This document shows positions 23,501 through 33,144 of a stretch of 64,000 nt of DNA, one piece after another. Source of the stretch: Gordius sp. MW1 (taxonomy: Eukaryota; Nematomorpha; Gordioida; Gordea; Gordiidae); contig OZ038528.1 of NCBI GenBank assembly GCA_964036665.1, positions 21,439,245 to 21,503,244 on the forward strand. Direction: 5' to 3'. The notes below the pieces were generated by a model. The model had not been told where the DNA came from, made no database searches, and worked only from the letters and a program-made list of their open reading frames with translations. The translations under genes were made by a program, and so were the position numbers. Within the stretch, counting starts at the first letter, position 1. Each line of letters starts with the position of its first letter.

Positions 23501-26500
23501 TTGGGGGCAATCAATACCTATAGCATGAGTTAGGCCGTCAGGAGTGGATACCACCGTACCCGAGCTGATACGCGCAATAGAAGCTACACGGCGTGTTGCA
23601 TGAGATAAAACGTTTGCCCCTTGCGGGAGCACGTTCAACGCTTCCGTGGTAGCTCTAACCCGCTCAAACTCAACCAGCGGCACTCCTGCATTGTTCAAAG
23701 GCGCCCTCTCTGCCGTACCCCGATGTGCACCTGCGCCTTGCTCAGTTTCGCACATTGGGGGTAAGTGCCATCTTCCACAACCTCCGCACCTTCTTCGAAG
23801 TGCTCTTCGAGCCCGCCGTCCTCCCCTCGTATTAGCATGTCGCCTTGCGTTCTCCCTTCTTCCCTGAGCCACCGGCCTCACAGGGATTAGGTTTGGTTCA
23901 TACAAGGAGCGTAGCCTTGGCAGCTCATCGGCTCCGACGAGAATGCTAATGAGCACCGGACCCGGTCTCACCAGCTCTGCTATCCGCTCCACTGTAATTC
24001 TTATTCTACGCCAGGAAGTAATAATATCCATCCCTGTGATATAAATAACGAATATAATTAAGAGTATAACATTAGCTGCTCACGATGTCGTGTTTCAACT
24101 TTATTAGTATGCAGCACGCGCACCTTATAAATTTTGGAAGTAACCACTTCCACTACGCGCGATATCAACCATTTAGGCGCACCGGTGTAATTTCTACACC
24201 ACACCAGTTGATCTACATTGTATTTTGGAATAGCATTATTGCTTACTACAGGGCTCCGCTCGTAAATCAAATCAACGGGACACCTTAGTTTTCGACCTAA
24301 AAATTCCATTCCTACTGGAGGCCGTTCCAAACCACGAGGTGCTGCATTAAAATATAATTTAGTTAACCAAACACCATCGCTTTCTGATTTGGCAAGTCTT
24401 AACCACTTCTTTACTATTCCCACATACCGTTCCACCTGACCATTGGAACTCGGATGATATGGCGGTGTTAACACGTGCTTAATTTTCCACGTCTGACAAA
24501 GAGTCTTAAATTCAACGCTCACAAACGCTTTGCCGTTGTCCGTGACCAGCATACTAGGAAAACCATAAGAATTGATCAGGCTCTTTAAAAAACTTATGGT
24601 AACTCTAGCAGTCGTGTTAGTAATTTTCTGAAATTCCGTCCAACCGGAATATGCATCGACTACGATTATATAGTTTTTCTTTTCCCATTCAAAAAAATCG
24701 ATGTGTACCCTTTCCCAAGGTATACTAGGTCGGGGCCATCTCGCAGCTTTATTTCTACGAGGCATTGGGGCATTAGACTTGCATAAATCACATCGTCTAA
24801 TTCGCTCTTCAATGTTTTTCGATATTCCAGGCCACCAGACATACTGCCTGGCGAAAGCCTTCCTTTCTAACCGTACCAAAATGTCCCTTATGTAACATTT
24901 CTAAAATTGCCGGTCTAAGTACATCGGGTATAACTACCTTATCGGCTCTTTTTAAACAACCGTCTTCGATATACAGCTCACACAGCGCATTTTTATATTG
25001 CTGTGGCACCTGTTCCTGCGTTTCCTCTCCAATTAATATCTTCTTGACCACACTAATATCCCTATCAGTGTTGCAAGCAGCGGAGATGTCCTCCATATCT
25101 ACGATTTTTAAGGCATTTATTACGTGACCGCCAACTATTTCGCATGCCAATGGAGACTCTTCCGAGCTAATATTTTCCGGACCTAACCTAGACAAAACAT
25201 CGGCCAATCCGTTATCCTCTCCCTTACGATAAATCAACGTTAGTGTAAAATTACCTAACACTAATAACCATCGCTGCAATCTGGGGGACATCAACATTTC
25301 GTTGTTATCTTTCCGAAATAAGCCTATCAATGGTTTATGGTCTGTATAAACGATGAATCTTTTACCTATTAAAAATTCCCTACACCGTTTCAGTCCATAC
25401 ACCATAGCCAAAGCTTCTTTCTCTATAACAGAGTAGTTAAGTTCGGAAATAACGAGAATTGAGGGCGTTAATGTTCTCTTCTATATTTATTTCTTCAAAG
25501 CAATAATGTCATAATTTCAATATCTTTCAACAACAATTTTATATTGAATCTACATATCGACTCTTCAGAACCCAATAATAATAATATCCTTACAATCATG
25601 ATATTGCGATTTTAACATTGACATTTATATATATTATGAATCATAAAAATCGTATGTATAAAGGGGGGGGGGAATCTTGCAGCAGGCGTCCGTAAATTAT
25701 AAAGTTTTGTACGACGCAAAGGGGAAGGGGGAATCTTTCGACAAGCTCATTCATGACATCTTCCCTTTTTAAAAATGCCGTCCGCCTATTCATCAGCACC
25801 CACCGAAAACACATCTTCCTCCATTAATATGTGTTCTTCCGCGGCTGTTATGTCATCAGGGGTCGTATTGTTGGGGGCAATCAATACCTATAGCATGAGT
25901 TAGGCATCAGGAGTGGATACCACCGTACCCGAGCTGATACGCGCAATAGAAGCTACACGGCGTGTTGCATGAGATAAAACGTTTGCCCCTTGCGGGAGCA
26001 CGTTCAACGCTTCCGTGGTAGCTCTAACCCGCTCAAACTCAACCAGCGGCACTCCTGCATTGTTCAAAGGCGCCCTCTCTGCCGTACCCCGATGTGCACC
26101 TGCGCCTTGCTCAGTTTCGCACATTGGGGGTAAGTGCCATCTTCCACAACCTCCGCACCTTCTTCGAAGTGCTCTTCGAGCCCGCCGTCCTCCCCTCGTA
26201 TTAGCATGTCGCCTTGCGTTCTCCCTTCTTCCCTGAGCCACCGGCCTCACAGGGATTAGGTTTGGTTCATACAAGGAGCGTAGCCTTGGCAGCTCATCGG
26301 CTCCGACGAGAATGCTAATGAGCACCGGACCCGGTCTCACCAGCTCTGCTATCCGCTCCACTGTAATTCTTATTCTACACCAGGAAGTAATAATATCCAT
26401 CCCTGTGATATAAATAACGAATATAATTAAGAGTATAACATTAGCTGCTCACGATGTCGTGTTTCAACTTTATTAGTATGCAGCACGCGCACCTTATAAA

Positions 26501-29500
26501 TTTTGGAAGTAACCACTTCCACTACGCGCGATATCAACTTAGGCGCACCGGTGTAATTTCTACACCACACCAGTTGATCTACATTGTATTTTGGAATAGC
26601 ATTATTGCTTACTACAGGGCTCCGCTCGTAAATCAAATCAACGGGACACCTTAGTTTTCGACCTAAAAATTCCATTCCTACTGGAGGCCGTTCCAAACCA
26701 CGAGGTGCTGCATTAAAATATAATTTAGTTAACCAAACACCATCGCTTTCTGATTTGGCAAGTCTTGAGACTCTTCCGAGCTAATATTTTCCGGACCTAA
26801 CCTAGACAAAACATCGGCCAATCCGTTATCCTCTCCCTTACGATATATCAACGTTAGTGTAAAATTACCTAACACTAATAACCATCGCTGCAATCTGGGG
26901 GACATCAACATTTCGTTGTTATCTTTCCGAAATAAGCCTATCAATGGTTTATGGTCTGTATAAACGATGAATCTTTTACCTATTAAAAATTCCCTACACC
27001 GTTTCAGTCCATACACCATAGCCAAAGCTTCTTTCTCTATAACAGAGTAGTTAAGTTCGGTCTTACTTAATTTTTTGGCGAAATACATTAACGGATGTTC
27101 AACTTTATCCTCAAGCTGACATAATGCACCTCCCACACCATTATTTGATGCATCTACTACCAAAACATGCTCTTTTGAAGCGTCAAAGCAAACTAATACA
27201 GGTTTCTTTAATAAAGTTTCGCGCAACTTGTCAAAACAGTCGTTCTCAAATTGCGTCCATTTAAATTGCACATTATCTTTAATTAATTTATTTAAAGGAC
27301 CTGACCACCGAGTGAAATTAGGAATGAACCGATTATAATAAGTTATCATTCCCAAAAACGACTTCAATTCCTTTTTATTACTCGGCGCTTTCAACTGCTG
27401 TAAATCTTTAATTTTACTTAATACAGGACGAATCGTACCTTTACCTAATACGTGCCCCAAATACGTAATCTCTTGCACACAAAAAACACATTTTTTTGCT
27501 GATAATCGTAGACCTTTATTTTTTATTAAGTTTAAAACCATGTCTAGACGTTGGTCATGCTCGTTTTTATTAGATCCAGTAACCAAGATATCGTCTAAAT
27601 AATAAATTACACCCTCCATGTTAGCAAACAAGGAAGCCATGGTTCTTTGAAAAATCGGCGCTGACACACTAAGACCGAAAGGTAATCTTTTGAAAGCAAA
27701 CAACCCTTGGTTAGTGTTAATAGTTAAAACTAACGCCGTCTTGCAATCAACCTTTAACTGTAAATAGGCGTTTGCAAGGTCGATCTTAGAAAAATAATTT
27801 GCACCACGTAAATTAGATAAAATACATTCTAATCTGGGTAATGGGTATTTGACGTCGACCACATATTTATTGACCGTTATTCTATAATCCGCGCAGACCC
27901 TAATTGACCCATCTGCCTTTTTTACTGGAACGAGAGGGGTAGCCCACTCGGAAAATTCAACGGGTTCTATTACACCGTCGGCTAGCCATTTATCCGAAAC
28001 CTGTTGTACCTGTTCACACCACAAAAATGGAACACGTCTCGCTGGGCAAAACCTAGGTTGAGCATTCTCTTTAAATCTAATGGAAAAAATACCTTCCTTT
28101 AAGCAACCTAGCTTATCTTCAAATATTGGTGCATATTTCTCCTGAATTAGATCTCCTGAACCCTTTTGTATACTAAGAATATTAAATTTAGCACCCCAAG
28201 CCCTACCAGGATTTACAGAGGGACTTTTACACCTAGCCGTCAACAACGAACTCTCTCCTTTGGAGTTCCATCTCATAGCCAGACGACCCCTAACCAAAAA
28301 TGGGCAATTAACACGGGGGTAGATTATATTTCCTACCTTCCTAATTACAGGTTTATCGCAAAGCCTATTAAAAATATTGAAAAAATGCGAACGCGCGTTA
28401 AAATTCTTATAATTATTTACAAAATTTGACGGTAAAAGAATAGAAGAACAATTTTTCACATTTTTAAACTGTTTATTATAATTACAACTTACTAGTCAAT
28501 CGCTGCCATTTCTCTGATCCAATCTACCCTTTTTATTACAATTACCTGTGCACCCGCACCAACACCTAGCATATGACGGACCTACCTCGGGTTCATACTC
28601 TCGCCTATCGTTAACATAATTATTACGCCTATCGTTAACATAATTATCATCTCTAGTCCTCTTACTATATCTCAACCAATTACCATTAAAATTATTGCCA
28701 TAATTTAAATTTCTGTTAAAACTATTGATGCGACCCATCCTATTCCTCTTACAATTTTTCATTAAATGTCCAGGTTTTTTACAAATAAAACAAACTCCTG
28801 TTGACAATCTATATAATCTCTCAACTTTTTTTACTTTATAATAAATTATCAGACACATTAATATTAAAAGAAATGTTAAAATAACATTTTTATCTAACAA
28901 AAAATTATTATACAGATTAAAAATTATAGGTTTTTTAGTTGTAAACATTATAATTTTATCAAATTAGATATATAAAATAATTAACTTAATTAAAAATATT
29001 TTTACTTCTCTAAAGGTTAACAAAAATATAACTATTATGATTAATACTAATAAAGCAAAATACATTAATTAATTAATTTATTTTTTTTTTTACCTGAAAT
29101 GTAGTATATATAATTTTTCTTCTGACACCAAATAACGAGAATTGAGGGCGTTAATGTTCTCTTCTATATTTATTTCTTCAAAGCAATAATGTCATAATTT
29201 CAATATCTTTCAACAACAATTTTATAATGAATCTACATATCGACTCTTCAGAACCCAATAATAATAATATCCTTACAATCATGATATTGCGATTTTAACA
29301 TTGACATTTATATATATTATGAATCATAAAAATCGTATGTATAAAGGGGGGGGGGAATCTTGCAGCAGGCGTCCGTAAATTATAAAGTTTTGTACGACGC
29401 AAAGGGGAAGGGGGAATCTTTCGACAAGCTCATTCATGACAACTTCTGTTTGTTATATTTTAAAAATTAGTCCGGGAGCTAGCTTTTGCCTAGCAAAATA

Positions 29501-32500
29501 TGAACTCTCTTTGAAACTAGTTAATATATGAGATGAGATTATAACAATAATTTTTTGTGTTTTTTTATACTAGAAAAATCGTATAATGCAATGGAAGAAA
29601 ACGAAGTACCCGAGATGCAAAGATCTAATATGGCTGCGCCTATTCTTCAGCTCAAGGCTTTTGGAGTCGATATCGTCACTTTCAATTACATATCTCCACC
29701 CCCTTCCCAAAATCTAATTAGGGGCCTCGAATTGCTATACTTCCTCAAAGCCATTGATAAAAAAGGTTTTGATCTTTTATATTTAAATAGCCTTCATGAT
29801 GAGAGGAAATTGTTTTTTATGTTAAAACGCTTATTAACCGAACCTTTTATTTTTTCATTTTAAAAGCACTATTAAAGAGAAGTTACGATTAAAGAAGAAA
29901 GTTTTATTATAAAGATAGAAAGGTTTTCATACGGTCTTATATACTTTTCATTTTTTGATTTTAAAAGCCTATATCCGTAAACAATATCTATTACAGAATA
30001 TTATTATTTTAAAAGGAAAGGAAACATGAACGTAGCCGGGGGGGAGGGGGAAGGACGGCTGCTCCCCCCCTATAATTCCAATGCTGGCTACGCCCATGAA
30101 AACAAATATGGTTTTTACGAAAGAATGCGCCTTAAGATAAAATTGTCTTTTTTTAGAGAACGCTTACGCTTCTTTGAATCTTTTACGTTTTGATATCAAG
30201 AGCATTTTTAATCTTAAAACGACTTTGGTATCTTTAAGTAAAACTTCATCATAAAAAAGTGTTATTTTTTGCAAGTTGCTTTGAAATGTTTTGGATTGTT
30301 TTTTATAAAATAACGCAATTTTTAAGGAAACTTGACACCTGAGTACGGACAATTCATGGCGGAGTTCCCATTGCCACCCATGTTTAGTCAAATGATCGTA
30401 ACTGCTTTGGAGCGCAATTGCGTTCGAGAAATTTTATACATTACAGCCATGTTACAAGCAAGTTATTTTATATAATTCTTTTAAATGGGAGTTAACCCTA
30501 AAAGTTTTGTACCGTAAGTTATTTTCATTATAAGAACTGCGGTACAATTTCAAGTAATTCTGCAATTGCTTATTTTTCATATTTAAATTGTAGACTAATC
30601 AAAAGACTGACGAACAGAGAGTTATTAAGTAAGGGGTTTAGGCCCATGTTTGAGGCATATAACAAACTGAACGGTGTTAAATAATTAAGTGTTAAACTCA
30701 AATATGGAAAGATAATTTTTTGATGTTTTCAATTTTTCTTTATTCTTTCAGTCTTAACATTTGCAAATTTTACTGCGCAAGAGCGAATATTGAAAAAACT
30801 AATGCAAAAACCAGCTCTACGCTAGTCAATTGTATTATTATTTCATTTATAATACACTAATTTTGACATTAAATTAAAATACTCTTGTTCACAGAAATTA
30901 GATTTCTATATTTATCGGATAAAACTCAACAAATTAATGGCGACTTATTTAACTAACTACTTCGTTTATTGTTGTACGCGTTTCAAATTATCTAAGTATA
31001 AACCTATATTATATTACTTTCTATGCAATTTATACGCCGAGACTCGTTAGGAAAAATATCATATCGTTCAACTTGTTTTTGCAAAAATTTAAAACTGGTC
31101 TTATTTTAATTTACTCTTTAATATAGATCAAAAACGTATGGAGCTATCACCCATCTAAAAGGCTGTTGGCGGACAGCAAAAAATTGCGTAAATTTGCGGT
31201 AAAGGAGGGTGACCACTTCACGTACCTAAACGCTTTCACAGCCTATCTCTCTTACGCGGGTGATGGGAAGGAAGCCGGTTTCTGTGGTCGCCATTTTTTA
31301 AATTACAAAGGCCTCACCCGAGCCCTGTACATATATCGACAATTGGCGAATCACGTTATACGCTATTGCGAAAATAATACCGGACTACTGGGGACTAGTG
31401 AAAACGTCCAAGATTCTTTAGATGATTTAAGGGCCGACCCTGCCCTAAACTTGCTCAGTGGTGGTAGTAAGGTTAGAAGGAGGAATAAAGCTGAAGATGA
31501 AACACGAGATTCTGATGAGGATGACGAAGAAAATGCAAACCCCGATGAACCTGTGAGAAAGAGAAGTAAATAATCCTTATTATAATTTAAGCTTGAATGT
31601 GTATGAGGCCCTTTGAATGATGCAGGTTAGAGACCAGTAAAGCCCGGCCCGCTGCCCAAATTTAGATTTTCGAGCCGGCCCGGGCGGGCAGCATAACAAG
31701 ATTCGGGTTTAATGAGAATCTCTTAAATATTGTATTATTTTACTTTAGTGTTTTATTTTGTCACTTTGTATATGGTAGTATACTATTTATTAATCGTAGT
31801 TCTAATCTTAAAAAAACGAGAATCAAATTTAAAAAATCGTCATTTCGGGCAGGGCAGTGTAAATGATTCAGGCATGGTCGGGCGTATACTTATAGAAGGG
31901 TTCGGATCGGCAGAAAAATTTTAACAAATCTGACCTCCGATGCAGATCTCGTTTTTCAACTAGGTTCAACTTTGATGGACCAGAAGTATACTAAATTTAC
32001 GTTTGAGTGACTTAAGTGTTGATTAGAGACATCAAATTTAATCTAGAATCCGTGAATGTTTTGAAATCGTTAAATTTAGAGTTCGACGTTGATCATGTGT
32101 ACTACCTAGGATTAATAAAATTTACTAGCCCTCTGACCTGACATTAGTTTTTTTTACGTCAAATCGTAAACTTACGCGATTAATGGTATTTATTGATAAG
32201 ATCGTAATTATTCTATGAAAAATTATATAAAAAATACCTACAGACGAAATTCAATTATTTAGCCATCGCGCGAAAAGTACAAAATGATTTGAATTATCTT
32301 ATTTTCGTTCGCTTTTTGCCGCAGGCGAAATTAATCGTCTGCGGTTTCACTAAGAACGCATCCTATTTACAATTGTTATTTTCGTGATATATGATAAATT
32401 TTACGATTAATATAAAGATATTAAGAAAAAAGAATGAAGAGTTTGATAAAAATAGCTCAAAACTTCACTTCGCTTTTTTTCGCTTCGCGCGTCATCACGA

Positions 32501-33144
32501 ACGCGGGGTTATGTGTCTAGAAATTTGGTATTTTTCTATATAATTGAGGTCGTCTAAAAACTAAGTTTTATATATTCTTCGGTGTGGCTAACCTTTTGAG
32601 ATTGACCTTTCATTAGAGGGACATTTGTTGCCTTTGGTACAATGCCTATACTTCAAAGTTTATCCCTATAATTTTTTTCAAATTAAATTTCATTTTTCCC
32701 CTTACCCTATGTGCAAGCACTTAAATATATTGATATTATTATAACTAATGTTGATAATTTATAGAACGACGTTTTCACGGCGACGACAAATTCAGACCTC
32801 AACCCAACCCGGAAACCATAATGCGTTGCATCGTTTCTGGTTTTTTCTCCAACGCAGCTTACTACCATCCCTCCGGCTCGTATCGAACTTTGAAAGATGA
32901 TTATGGGCCCCTGCTAATCCATCCCGACTCCGTTTTATTTTCCCTTAACCCACCCCCCAAATACTTAGTTTTCAATGAAATCGTTCAATCTTCAACTCCG
33001 AAAGACGTAAATGAATCGGTGGCTTACATGTTTGACGCGATAGCTCTACCAAATTCTGCCCTGCTGTATAAGGAAGTCCCCGACTATTTTTACTACGGGA
33101 CGGCCAGCCAAATTCGCGAAGCTCAAGATAGCAGCGATACTTAA
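17554..33144 (+). CDS. DHX35: DEAH-box ATP-dependent RNA helicase DHX35, 10 exons
   Basis: A nuclear DEAH helicase associated in animals with spliceosomal complexes. Exons: 17554-17809, 18603-18905, 19600-19846, 20572-20700, 21987-22166, 22560-22726, 29574-29765, 30327-30457, 31127-31565, 32765-33144; 2424 bases, 807 residues, in phase throughout. Motif I GETGCGKTT spans exons 1-2; Ia is TQPRKAAA; II DEAHERS; III SSATL; V TNVVETSLTI; VI QRAGRAGRT. Exon 7 carries VPEMQRSNMAAPILQLKAFG, exon 9 KFAVKEGDHFTYLNAFTAYL and HFLNYKGL, exon 10 CIVSGFFSNAAYYHPSG: winged-helix, HA2 and OB-fold regions in the usual order. It is about 100 residues longer than vertebrate DHX35 because of an acidic, basic-flanked insertion (about residues 620-690) at the end of exon 9. 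The intron after exon 8 uses a GC donor. Introns carry MITEs, and intron 6 carries an antisense retrotransposon. Confidence 0.93.
18050..18160. repeat. single unit of the GGCCGTCCGC hairpin repeat
   Basis: Contains GACTTTTTGGCCGTCCGCTG and the hairpin CCAATGG...CCATTGG. One isolated monomer of the arrays at 4540-5400 and 39480-40450, in DHX35 intron 1. Confidence 0.75.
18344..18439. mobile_element. MITE family 1 copy, short form
   Basis: Starts CATGGGCGTAGCCAGG and ends TTGGCTACGCCCATG, a near-perfect inverted pair, with a G-run and AT-rich centre. In DHX35 intron 1. Confidence 0.85.
18916..19290. repeat. tandem repeat of the TTGCTATGCAATTT family
   Basis: Two and a fraction units of about 165 bases, each opening with AATTGCTA(C/T)GCAATTT-like sequence, then GGGCTC(A/G)CTTTTGGTTGT and GTCCGTCCGTCCTGTCC. 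Single copies or ends occur at 4350, 39170, 40186, 40810-40852, 55978 and 62769. In DHX35 intron 2. Confidence 0.7.
19938..20101. mobile_element. MITE family 1 copy, long form
   Basis: Starts CATGGACGTAGCCAGGATTG and ends CCTCCTGGCTACGCCTATG. Interior has GGCAAAATA, TTTAGCC and GGATTTAGAGGGGGCAGCCG. In DHX35 intron 3. Confidence 0.85.
23075..23080. repeat. target-site duplication, left (ACTTCT)
   Basis: ACTTCT directly abuts the left LTR and is repeated at 29442-29447 directly after the right LTR. A 6-bp duplication flanking the whole three-LTR composite implies a single integration event. Confidence 0.75.
23081..23388 (-). repeat. LTR 1 (3' LTR of left unit)
   Basis: 308 bp. On the minus strand it starts TGTCATGAATGAGC and ends CAATTCTCGTT. 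It contains a C-run (G-run on plus at about 23292) and ATATATAAATG-like sequence. The 3' end is not the usual CA. Confidence 0.9.
23389..23400 (-). promoter_or_regulatory. polypurine tract of left unit
   Basis: Minus strand AAAAAGGGAAGA directly upstream of the 3' LTR, the expected plus-strand DNA primer position. The same tract precedes LTR 2 at 25759-25770. Confidence 0.7.
23486..24031 (-). CDS. Extra ORF downstream of integrase, arginine-rich (left unit)
   Basis: A 181-residue frame between the integrase stop and the 3' LTR, in the position where some gypsy elements carry an additional gene. It is not recognised. Visible features: a hydrophobic N-terminal third with AELVRPGPVLISILVGADEL, a strongly arginine-rich stretch (about residues 55-85), and a Cys/His-poor motif CGGCGRWHLPPMC. 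No membrane helix or signal peptide, so it does not look like an envelope protein. Its base composition is far more GC-rich than the rest of the element. The second copy at 25900-26400 has the same frame but diverges after a one-base change near its end. Confidence 0.55.
   Translation of the reverse strand: MDIITSWRRIRITVERIAELVRPGPVLISILVGADELPRLRSLYEPNLIPVRPVAQGRRENARRHANTRGGRRARRALRRRCGGCGRWHLPPMCETEQGAGAHRGTAERAPLNNAGVPLVEFERVRATTEALNVLPQGANVLSHATRRVASIARISSGTVVSTPDGLTHAIGIDCPQQYDP
24058..25450 (-). pseudogene. Partial pol of left unit: RNase H end plus integrase, frameshifted
   Basis: Reads from mid RNase H (EKEALAMVYGLKRC, YTDHKPLIGLF) through the RNase H/integrase linker into integrase. 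The zinc-binding region has HKGHFG and RCDLCKSN. The catalytic core shows VHIDFFEWE, VTDNGKAF and PYHPSSNGQVERY, i.e. the D,D,E residues in order. The C-terminal part ends about 24058. A frame change near 24810-24880, inside the zinc-binding region, splits it into two frames (25411-24809, 24879-24058). The upstream half of pol and all of gag are missing: RNase H text begins immediately beside LTR 2. Confidence 0.85.
25451..25758 (-). repeat. LTR 2 (central LTR shared by both units)
   Basis: 308 bp, one visible substitution from LTRs 1 and 3 (TTTATATTGAATC against TTTATAATGAATC). On its RNase H side it keeps four leader bases (minus strand ATTT) identical to those beside LTR 3, then jumps to RNase H, so it also served as a 5' LTR. 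Confidence 0.9.
25900..26400 (-). CDS. Extra ORF downstream of integrase, second copy
   Basis: Almost identical to 23486-24031 for 165 residues, including the arginine-rich stretch and CGGCGRWHLPPMC. A one-base difference at about 25905 (GGCATCAGG instead of GGCCGTCAGG on plus) changes the C-terminus. Product unrecognised. Confidence 0.5.
   Translation of the reverse strand: MDIITSWCRIRITVERIAELVRPGPVLISILVGADELPRLRSLYEPNLIPVRPVAQGRRENARRHANTRGGRRARRALRRRCGGCGRWHLPPMCETEQGAGAHRGTAERAPLNNAGVPLVEFERVRATTEALNVLPQGANVLSHATRRVASIARISSGTVVSTPDA
26427..26766 (-). pseudogene. Integrase C-terminal fragment of right unit
   Basis: Matches the left unit from KSESDGVW to the integrase stop, with a small deletion near 26538. 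It is fused upstream directly to RNase H text at about 26766/26767, so the zinc-binding region and the whole D,D,E core are deleted. Remaining residues include MEFLGRKLRCPVDLIYERSP. Confidence 0.85.
26767..28495 (-). pseudogene. pol of right unit: partial protease, reverse transcriptase, RNase H
   Basis: One long open frame. The first ~130 residues look like the C-terminal part of a retropepsin (GRAWGAKFNIL) but the catalytic Asp motif is absent. Reverse transcriptase follows, with ATPLVPVKKADGSIRVCADY, YFSKIDLANAYLQLKV, LPFGLSVSAPIFQ, the catalytic YYLDDILV and YLGHVLGKG. RNase H/tether text follows with DASNNGVGGALCQLE and VIEKEALAMVYG. The frame then runs into the integrase fragment out of register. 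The frame is the same as gag, separated from it by one TGA. Confidence 0.9.
28490..28498 (-). promoter_or_regulatory. candidate stop-codon readthrough site between gag and pol (TGA CTAG)
   Basis: Minus strand reads GGC AGC GAT TGA CTA GTA. gag ends at TGA and the same frame remains open into pol. UGA followed by CUAG is the strongest known readthrough context (alphaviruses and several animal genes). The function here is inferred. Confidence 0.5.
28496..28948 (-). pseudogene. gag 3' remnant with CCHC zinc knuckle
   Basis: A frame with one retroviral-type zinc knuckle, CFICKKPGHLMKNC (C-x2-C-x4-H-x4-C), then an arginine/asparagine-rich tail. Only about 170 bases separate the primer binding site from this frame, so the capsid-coding part of gag is missing. 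The hydrophobic N-terminal text here is probably leader sequence read in frame. The frame ends in TGA followed by CTAG and stays open into pol. Confidence 0.75.
29119..29130 (-). promoter_or_regulatory. primer binding site, probably tRNA-Leu
   Basis: Minus strand TGGTGTCAGAAG lies three bases downstream of LTR 3. It complements CTTCTGACACCA, which from memory is the 3' end of animal tRNA-Leu. This orients the element and identifies LTR 3 as the 5' LTR. Confidence 0.7.
29134..29441 (-). repeat. LTR 3 (5' LTR)
   Basis: 308 bp, apparently identical to LTR 1. Followed on the right by the duplicated target ACTTCT at 29442-29447. Confidence 0.9.
30025..30098. mobile_element. MITE family 1 copy, short form
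   Basis: Starts CATGAACGTAGCCGG and ends GCTGGCTACGCCCATG with G-run and C-run between. In DHX35 intron 7. Confidence 0.75.
30458..31126 (+). other. GC-AG intron of DHX35
   Basis: Exon 8 ends ATG TTA CAA and the intron opens GCAAGT; the acceptor is ATATAG before ATC AAA AAC. The only frame-preserving junction that keeps the conserved MLQ-IKNV continuity uses this GC donor, whose flanks (CAA|GCAAGT) fit the strong consensus typical of GC-AG introns. Confidence 0.75.

Larger units (their letters stand above)
23081..29441 (-). mobile_element. Ty3/gypsy LTR retrotransposon composite with three LTRs, antisense in DHX35 intron 6
   Basis: Three near-identical 308-bp LTRs (23081-23388, 25451-25758, 29134-29441) separate two partial internal regions read on the minus strand. 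The right unit holds a gag remnant, partial protease, reverse transcriptase, RNase H, an integrase C-terminal fragment and an extra ORF. The left unit holds partial RNase H, integrase and the extra ORF. Domain order RT-RH-IN identifies Ty3/gypsy; the RT text resembles the K02A2.6-like group known from nematodes and other invertebrates. LTRs 1 and 3 look identical and LTR 2 differs at one position I could see, so insertion is recent. Neither unit is complete. The element accounts for most of the 6.85 kb DHX35 intron 6. Confidence 0.92.

Noticed and set aside
31640..31920. GC-rich CCCGGCCCG segment in DHX35 intron 9, possibly a hAT-like MITE
   Set aside because: Inverted termini and target duplication could not be defined; similar bits at 58370 are too short.
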